Origin: Hygrophila difformis
Lineage: Eukaryota > Streptophyta > Magnoliopsida > Lamiales > Acanthaceae
Direction of reading: 5' to 3'
Assembly: GCA_030278955.1 (NCBI GenBank)
Contig: JAOANR010000015.1
Span: 17,221,917-17,285,916, forward strand
Length of the DNA stretch: 64,000 nt
The notes beneath the pieces were generated by a model that saw only the letters and a program-made list of their open reading frames with translations, was not told the DNA's origin and made no database searches. Position 1 is the stretch's first letter. Every line of letters begins with the position of its first letter. The translations under genes and the position numbers were made by a program. This document shows positions 57,965 through 64,000 of this stretch, in pieces.

Positions 57965-58452
57965 CTCCCTCCGTCCCACGAAATGTGGCTTTTTTCTTTT
58001 GGGCACCGTAATTTACGATAATTTAGGTAGTGGGGTTTAGTAGTTAAAGTGGTGTAGACATTTTGTATTTAAGATTTTAATGAATTTTGATACTGTTTAT
58101 TGTTTAACTTTGAGTTAATATTATGTAATGATATAATTAGAAAAAATATTCAAATTTGATCTTGTTAGAATCGTCTAATCGTGTAGTTTCATAATATATA
58201 TTTTATACAATTTTTATTTGTACCAATTTTAAAATATTAAGAATTAAAGAAATACTAGGGACTTTGGGTAGAAAAGTAAAAGTACATTGAAATTTGTGCA
58301 GAATAGTAAAAGTGAACACTTTTAATGTAATTTGACAACAATTAAAATTCTAATCAAACTTATATTATTGTAATTTATCTAAAAATGGAAAGTGACCAAA
58401 TTTCGTGGGACACCCCAATAAGGAATAGTGGCCAAATTTCGTGGGAAAGGAG
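57965..58452. mobile_element. Stowaway-like MITE, 488 bp family, copy 2
   Basis: The ends CTCCCTCCGTCCCACG and GTGGGAAAGGAG are flanked by TA at 57963-57964 and 58453-58454. Homologous throughout to 5436-5923, in the same orientation. It lies about 240 bp upstream of the WD40 gene's ATG, in its promoter region. Confidence 0.82.
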
Positions 58453-58567
58453 TATTTTTTAGTAGTAAGTACTTAGTTATTGTATGACGAGATCTTGTTA
58501 ATGCGTAAAAAAGAAAAAAAAAAAAAGAAAAAAAATGGGGGGTGGGGGGAGGAGTACATATTTTATA

Positions 58568-58808
58568 CCTCCGTTCTTGTGAAATTCCAATATTTCCCTT
58601 TTTGTTACTATTCATTATTTAATTTTAACTCAAATTTTTATCATAGTTATACAAGAAAAAATATAGTCGAATGATATATTATTGGAATCATCTTTTCTTG
58701 TATTTTTATAATTTTTACTTATACACAATTTGAGTTATTAATCGTTAAAAATGTATATTGAATTACGTGCAATTGGCGAATGTTGCACTTTTATGAAAAC
58801 AAAGGAAG
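58568..58808. mobile_element. Stowaway-like MITE (241 bp)
   Basis: The ends CCTCCGTTCTTGTG and AAAACAAAGGAAG are flanked by TA at 58566-58567 and 58809-58810. Interior phrases (ATAATTTTTACTTATAC, AATTTGAGTTATTA) match the family of 3237-3495. Confidence 0.7.
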
Positions 58809-58813
58809 TACTA

Positions 58814-59210
58814 CTCCGTAACTTGTCAACTTTTTAATATATTTATATAATACTCCCTCCGTTTCTAAATAAGTGTAATATAAAGAAATGACACGGTATT
58901 TAATTCAAGGAACAAAAGTAATTTAGTACAAGTTTTTTACCTTTGAAAGCATTCCATATAGATAATGTAACATTTATTATGAAACACCCAAAAAAGGAAA
59001 GTGTTACATTTAAAAAGAAACCGAGGAAGTATAAAATATAGTTAAGTGAGATCTTGTTTGATTCGTCTAATAGCATAGGTTTAGAATATCAAATTTTTAT
59101 AATTTTTACTTATATGCAATTTGAGTTATAAAGAATTAAAAATAAAAATGTGTGTTAGATTGCGTGAAATGTATAGTAGGTGCATAGCATTTAAAAAGGA
59201 ATGGAGGAAG
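58814..59210. mobile_element. Stowaway-like MITE containing a nested MITE
   Basis: The ends CTCCGTAACTTG and AATGGAGGAAG are flanked by TA at 58812-58813 and 59211-59212. Removing 58853-59029 leaves an element homologous to 3237-3495 (AGTGAGATCTTGTTTGATTC, TAGCATAGGTTTAGAATATC). Confidence 0.75.
58853..59029. mobile_element. Nested Stowaway-like MITE (177 bp)
   Basis: The ends CTCCCTCCGTTTCTAAATAA and AAAGAAACCGAGGAAG are flanked by TA at 58851-58852 and 59030-59031. It interrupts the element at 58814-59210. Confidence 0.8.
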
Positions 59211-59284
59211 TATATATTTTTTATTTTTATTATTTTAAAATAAGTGTATTCACATATTTTGAGTTAATTAGGTGTTCAAATTGG

Positions 59285-59475
59285 GAATGAGACTTGACCC
59301 AAGTGATCGTGCTTCCTGTCTTCCGACGATAGGTTGGTGGTTCGATTTCCACTCGATCCTTATCCATCCCCTTTATCCCCATTTGTAATTTGTATGGTTT
59401 AGATTCTCACACCTTTGTCGGTGTTTGGCTCGGGTGTAGCCAAGGACCTTTTTCTCCTCAAGGGAGGCTATCGGA
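59285..59475 (+). mobile_element. tRNA-derived SINE
   Basis: The 5' part has a Pol III box A-like phrase (TTGACCCAAGTGATCG) and, 33 bases on, a box B (GGTTCGATTTCC). A unique body follows with GTAATTTGTATGGTTTAGAT, TGTCGGTGTTTGGCTCGG and GTAGCCAAGGACC. This order is typical of asterid-type plant SINEs. The ends and TSD are not resolved. Confidence 0.6.
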
Positions 59476-60276
59476 AAAGGATCAAACTGATTACGGGTCC
59501 GGATTTACAATAATGCGCCCACAATTGACTGAATCTTCTTTGAATTGATCAGAAATAACAAGATACAACGGAGAATCTGCCTGTTGTTAAGAAACAACGG
59601 CGGAATTCACCAAAAACAGGGAACCAAACTACCAGCTGCTAAGGAGCAACGGTGGATTTGGAAATGGTAACCGCTACAAACTAGGCTAGATTCTAAGGAA
59701 AGCTGTAAAGGAAAGCTGTAAAGAAAGCAGTAAAGATAACAAGGAATTAAATTTGATAAAAGGAATTTGGGGGTTGGATTGATCTCTCTGATTTTGTGTG
59801 TGTCGACCCCTATTTATAGCCGGAGCTGGAGTAACCGCTCTCCGGCCGATCCTTACGAGCCGAATTCTTTCTTTCTTCATTTCGGTTGTTTTGGTTTCGG
59901 CTGTTCCCTTCCCATTTCGGCCGAAATCTCTATCAATCTCGGTTCCTTTCCTTCGACTTTTACTCTGGGCTATCGGCCTTACTGATCTTAAGCACATCTT
60001 CCTTTTGAACTCTCCCTTTCTTCTGGCCCATATCTTATGGCCCAATAGCTCTCTGCGGCCCATTATTTCATATGGCCCCAACAGATGCCCTCCTTACTTG
60101 GGCGAATTTCTTTCCTAGGAGAAGGAGCCCAAGTAATCTCCCTTTCCTTTTGGCGGTTATTTTCTTCTTCTCGAGGATACTCTCCATCACTCCCTTATTT
60201 ACGTAGCCTTCCACGTCTTTGGAGTAAACTGCCTTTCCAACTTCTCCGCTTTCTTTCTCTCTTTCCACCTTCTCCA
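59476..60276 (+). promoter_or_regulatory. Upstream region of the PMD gene with TATA box
   Basis: A TATTTATA box at 59811-59818 follows GACCCC and precedes a TC-rich leader. The leader ends ...GGCCCCAACA at 60082, a form common at LTR ends, so part of this could be an LTR; I found no partner LTR or canonical PBS in the window. Confidence 0.45.
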
Positions 60277-63200
60277 ATGGAGGATTCCCCTGCCCCTGTT
60301 ACTGCTCTTTCTGCTGATCTTCTCAGAGTTGAGAACTCTTTTGCTTCTCATTCCGCAGTTCGTCTTCTGCCTGAGGGCTTCTATTCCTTAGGTCCGTTGG
60401 GCATTCCTGAGGATATTGACGAATGTACTGCTCGGATCTTCGATAATCGTTCTGTCCTTCTGTATGGACCTTGTTTCTCTTCCAAGCTTTTCCCCTCATC
60501 TTTCGCTAATTGGTCTTCGGCCTCTCCCGATTATGTGGCGTGGTATCATCATCTCGAACCCCACTGTCATGACTCTTGGAATAAGTCGTATGTTCATCGT
60601 ATGATTTCTCTTAGTACCTTGCCACTTCCCACGGATCTTCGTCCTATTCAAGCCCTTCTTTGTTTTTGGAATCCTTCTGTGAACTGTTTTTGTTTCCCTT
60701 GGGGGATGATGACTCCCACCATTCAGGATGTGAAACTCCTCCTAGGCCTCTCTGTTCGTGGAGATTACCTTGCCATCATGTCGTTGCCCAAGGAGAAAAA
60801 TACCGGCTTTTCCTCTGGCGATTCCTTTGCCAATTGGATCATTTCCCATCAGAGTGATCCTGTTTCGCCTGCTCCACATCCTTCAGAACCTCTTGCTTTC
60901 ATGATGTACTTTCTTACGAAATTCTTCTGGTGTGTTCCTTCTAAGGGTGTTCTCCTCGAAACACACTCTCTGGCTTCGGCGCTTCTTAATCATGTGACTC
61001 TACCCTCAGCCGATTTCTTCCTTGCTCATCTATATGCGGGTATTTCGGCTACTGTGTCGGGTTGGGAAAAAGGTTCGTCTGATAAAGCCCGTGGTCCGTT
61101 ATGGTTCCTTCACTTGTGGTTGGTTTGGCACTTTCGCAACATTTCTCAATTTCCTCCCCATGATATTCGTCCTAATCATTTTATCGCCCCTGATCTTCTT
61201 AGAGCATCCCTTCCTCCCTTGTCGATTCCTCATTGGATCAACTATTTCTTAGGTCGTACTGCCGAACAATCCTTTTCCCATTATCACTACCGGAAAACTG
61301 ACTTTGCTTGGGTCAGGGAGATTGCGACTTCCCCATTCGGGGCTCCCCTTCCTTTAGCTCTTGCTCAAATCTGGAATAGGTGTATATTACCCCGTCCGAT
61401 CTTTAATGGTTCCACATTTGTGTCTGCTAAGTCTGCTATTCCTTTCGAAGTCTACAATCCCCATTTGGTCAGCCGTCAATTCGGCTTTGGTCAAGACTTA
61501 GTGGAAGCTCTCAGAGCCGGCAAACGCCTTTCTGCTTCTGCCAGCCGTCAGCAATGCTCCCTCTATCACAAGCGTTTAATCTCTTTTAAGGTTTGGAAGT
61601 TTGCTGTTCGTCCGGGATGTATTACCTCACGCTTTCAGTCCTGGTGGAATGGTGTTGCTGGAGCTTTTTTCAGTGCTAACCTTGATTCGGTTCTGCGGAG
61701 GGGTGGTTTCTCTCCTATTCTGGCGTTCTCTTCTTTCCCTTCATCATCTCCGGGCTCCACTCCTCAGCGCATCCTCGGTTCGTCGCCCAGGTACGTTTCT
61801 TTTCTTTCTCCTTCTCCTTTGGTCATTGCTTGTTCCTTTATTATTTTTTTTTGTCTCACTCATTCGATTCTTCACATGTTCCTCTCTCTTCTACTTCGGA
61901 ACCTAGTCGAAAGAGGCCTGCTTCGCCTTCGGCCTCCCTTATCGACTTTCTCCCTCCTACTCAGACCAGAAGGCGTTCATCTCATTCACCGCTTGGCAGA
62001 ATCCCTACCTATCTTTTTGCGGTTTGTTACACTACTCTTTTTCTTTTCCAAGCTCCTTTCTTTCGACTAATTTCTTTTTCTTACTCTTGCCAGGTCCCAC
62101 CTGTTTTGCCACTATCCGATGTTCCCCCACCTCCAACTGTGGTTTCGGCCCCTCCTGTAGCCGGATTTCGCACATCGGCCAGCACCAGTAATTTGGCTGT
62201 TTGTGCTGGTTCTTCTTCTGTTAACCCTCGGGGTTTGATTGAAAGTTCTACTCCGGCCGACCCTTCCGTCCCTCCTTCGGTCGATCTTCCTCAACCTATT
62301 ACGGACTCTGTCACACCCTCGTCTTCGGTCATTCCAAAACCGAATGCCCCCCCATTTAGTGGTATGATTGCTGATGAAGCCCCCGCCGATCAGGTCCTTT
62401 TATCGCCATTTCCTGATCGGCATGTTTTGGACGATTTCTTTTCTCCTGTCTCTCTAGTTTCTCGTCCGTCGGATCTTTCTGTTCACCTTGGCGATTGTTT
62501 GGCCAAGCTGTGTAATCTAATCGGCCGGCAATCTGATGTGGAATTCGTCAACCCTAAACCGATCCTTATTCTCTTGTCTCATCTTGAGCAACAATTTCAT
62601 GACGAGATGGTGTCCCTGAATCTAAATGGCACTCTTCAGATGATTACGAAGTCTGTCCTCTCAATGGATCAGGAACTCATGGCTCATCTGAAAATGCGGA
62701 ACAAACTTGCCGCCGAGCGTGAAGCTGCGGCTTCTTCACGAGCCATCTTCGACAATTATTCTGCAGAGTATCGGGCTCAAATGAGTAAGTTGTCCGAAGT
62801 GGAATCTCAGGAACACAAACAGTCCGAGGACCTTTCTTTGATTCGGTCTGAGATAGCCAAGCTCCAACGACAAGAGAAGGATTTGGAATTAATTTTGGCT
62901 CAGACTAAGCGAAAATCGGCCGATCTGAAACAGTCAATCAAAGCCCTTCGTCAATCGGCCGAGGCTCCCAGGGCCAAAATCTTGGATTCTCAGGAGGACG
63001 CTTCTTATCTGGCCATGCGGATCAGTTTTAACGATTTCATTCTTGGTACTTTCCAAGAAAAATGGGCGAAACCCAGTCTCTAGTCGGTCAGCTGGATTCG
63101 GCCATCAAAAGCCTTGGTGGGCAAAGTGTGGTTCATGTCTCTTCTCCACATGTTTTATTTCCTTTGGATCCTTCCGAGATAGAGTCCTCCCCTTCGGGCG

Positions 63201-63487
63201 ATAACCCACCTCTGCCAATCATTCCTTCAGGTACTCTGTTCTCTTCCATTTCCTGTTGTGATTCTTCTTTTATGGTCTCTTACTTATTATTCCCTTTTTT
63301 TTTCCTAGGGAAAACTGGTGCTTCCTGTGGTGCTGGTTCATCCACCGTTCGTCTCCCACCTGGTGAAGTTGCTGGCCCTCCTTCCTCAGCAAGTCCGAAT
63401 CTGATGACATCTTCAGTTAATCCCACTACCGCTGCTTCGCGAGGCTTAGATGATACTGTTCCTTTTGATGACCAGGAAGACCACTAA
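60277..63487 (+). CDS. Plant mobile domain (PMD, MAIN-like) protein with C-terminal coiled coil
   Basis: ATG 60277 (MEDSPAPVTALSADLLRVEN) is preferred to the in-frame ATG at 60085, whose first 64 residues look like translated UTR. Exon 1 60277-61790 encodes the PMD fold: PIQALLCFWNPSVNCFCFPW, GMMTPTIQDVKLLLGLSVRG, ARGPLWFLHLWLVWHFRN, VRPGCITSRFQSWWNGV. A likely intron 61791-61906 (GT-AG, phase 2) joins to a Pro/Ser-rich region. A second small intron ending at 62094 (CTTGCCAG) is probable. A heptad coiled coil (about 62580-62990, KLQRQEKDLELILAQTKRKS) follows. Near 63062 the frame moves to another reading that ends at 63487, by a slip in an A-run or an unseen splice. PMD proteins occur both as host silencing factors (MAIN, MAIL) and as transposon cargo; which applies here is undecided. 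Confidence 0.68.
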
Positions 63488-63792
63488 TTTGCTTTTGTAT
63501 ATCAATTCTGTGTTTTGACTTGTCTTTTGTCAAGTGTAAATTTCGGTCACTCTTTTTCTCTTGACAGCTGTAATCGGCCTTTTTGGACTATGTTGGCCGA
63601 TACATTGTACTTGGATTCGTATCTTTTGTATCTTCTGCAATGCGATTCGTATCCCGTTAATCCCACTATTTTCGGTCTCCTTTATTGCTGATTTCTGAAT
63701 GTTAGCAGCTTTTTCCGGGAATCAGCTGTAACATTTTCCCATAAATAACATTTACTATTGACCATTTCTTTCGCCGAACACTTATCTCTTCC

Positions 63793-63800
63793 TATAAATA
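63793..63800 (+). promoter_or_regulatory. TATA box of the gene at the right edge
   Basis: TATAAATA lies 57 bases before the ATG at 63857, followed by a pyrimidine-rich leader, a typical plant core promoter. From 63488 to 63792 I see only the 3' flank of the PMD gene. Confidence 0.6.
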
Positions 63801-63856
63801 CCCGGCATTGTTGATACTTATCTATCACTTCCTTTTTCTCTTTTTTCTATAACAAT

Positions 63857-64000
63857 ATGGATCTCCCTTTTCCCTTGCTCGACTTCCTGTCTCCAGTTCC
63901 TCCATGGTCTTTGACAAGTATTCTTGTGCAAGGATTTCCAGACGTGGTACGAAAATTTTTTGCTTGTGCAACACGAGTTCAACTAATGCCCCTTTCACCA
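63857..64000 (+). CDS. Start of an unidentified gene, cut by window edge
   Basis: 48 codons are open from ATG 63857 (MDLPFPLLDFLSPVPPW) to the end of the window. The ATG context is AACAATATGG, downstream of a good TATA box. Not recognised; too little sequence for a family call. Confidence 0.45.
   Translation, partial: MDLPFPLLDFLSPVPPWSLTSILVQGFPDVVRKFFACATRVQLMPLSP

Noticed and set aside
59285..59360. Functional tRNA gene
   Set aside because: Box A and box B are recognisable but the sequence does not fold as a tRNA by eye and continues into a SINE body.
60060..60085. LTR boundary at GGCCCCAACA
   Set aside because: No matching second LTR, no PBS and no retroelement enzymes nearby in the window; kept only as a hint.

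Overview
This is a plant nuclear window, almost certainly from a eudicot. It is AT-rich and has GT-AG introns, tRNA-Met-primed LTR elements, plant-type LINEs with RNase H, Helitrons, Stowaway, hAT and MULE MITEs, a tRNA-derived SINE and a plant DCAF8-type gene. I see no evidence that would fix the species. Two ordinary host genes are supported: a GTD-binding (DUF593) membrane protein on the minus strand at 1-2993, running off the left edge, and a seven-WD40 DCAF8-like gene on the minus strand at 53654-57727. A plant-mobile-domain (PMD) gene at 60277-63487 and the start of another gene at 63857 lie on the right; the PMD gene may belong to a transposon. Most of the rest is mobile DNA. || 3.2-7.2 kb holds MITEs and a 223-bp 5'-truncated LINE with an 18-bp target-site duplication (TSD). 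7.1-17.05 kb is a four-layer nest: an inverted-repeat element split by a Stowaway MITE, which is split in turn by a full-length 8.6-kb LINE (13-bp TSD) and a 515-bp hAT MITE (8-bp TSD). 17.05-26.6 kb is a palindromic LTR retroelement. Its two halves carry primer-binding sites pointing toward each other and meet at a perfect 31-bp hairpin near 25.07 kb. The left half was opened by a MULE MITE (11-bp TSD) and by a 6.0-kb Helitron, and the right half preserves the Helitron's empty site. 26970-35903 is a young Sirevirus-type Copia element with 846-bp LTRs, TSD CATTG, gag-pol with two breaks, and an extra ORF after pol. || 40805-52720 is the most interesting object: an 11.9-kb MULE-type element bounded by the 10-bp direct repeat GTTCAACTAG. 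It carries four gene models. The first is an intact five-exon FAR1/FRS-type transposase (714 aa). The second is a ten-exon gene joining a PMD/DUF1985-like N-terminus to a Ulp1 (C48) protease. The other two are small genes of unknown function. Its introns and intergenic DNA contain more than 50 copies of a short motif, TTTTCAGCGATG (variant TTTTAAGCGATG), often spaced 22-24 bp apart. The motif points one way from 41.3 to 49.9 kb and the other way from 51.4 to 52.45 kb. I infer a dispersed, phased recognition array for the element's own transposase. || 57.9-59.2 kb is a run of four Stowaway-like MITEs (one nested in another), followed by a SINE. Exon boundaries and repeat ends come from reading the sequence by eye. 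Motif and mismatch counts are manual and approximate.
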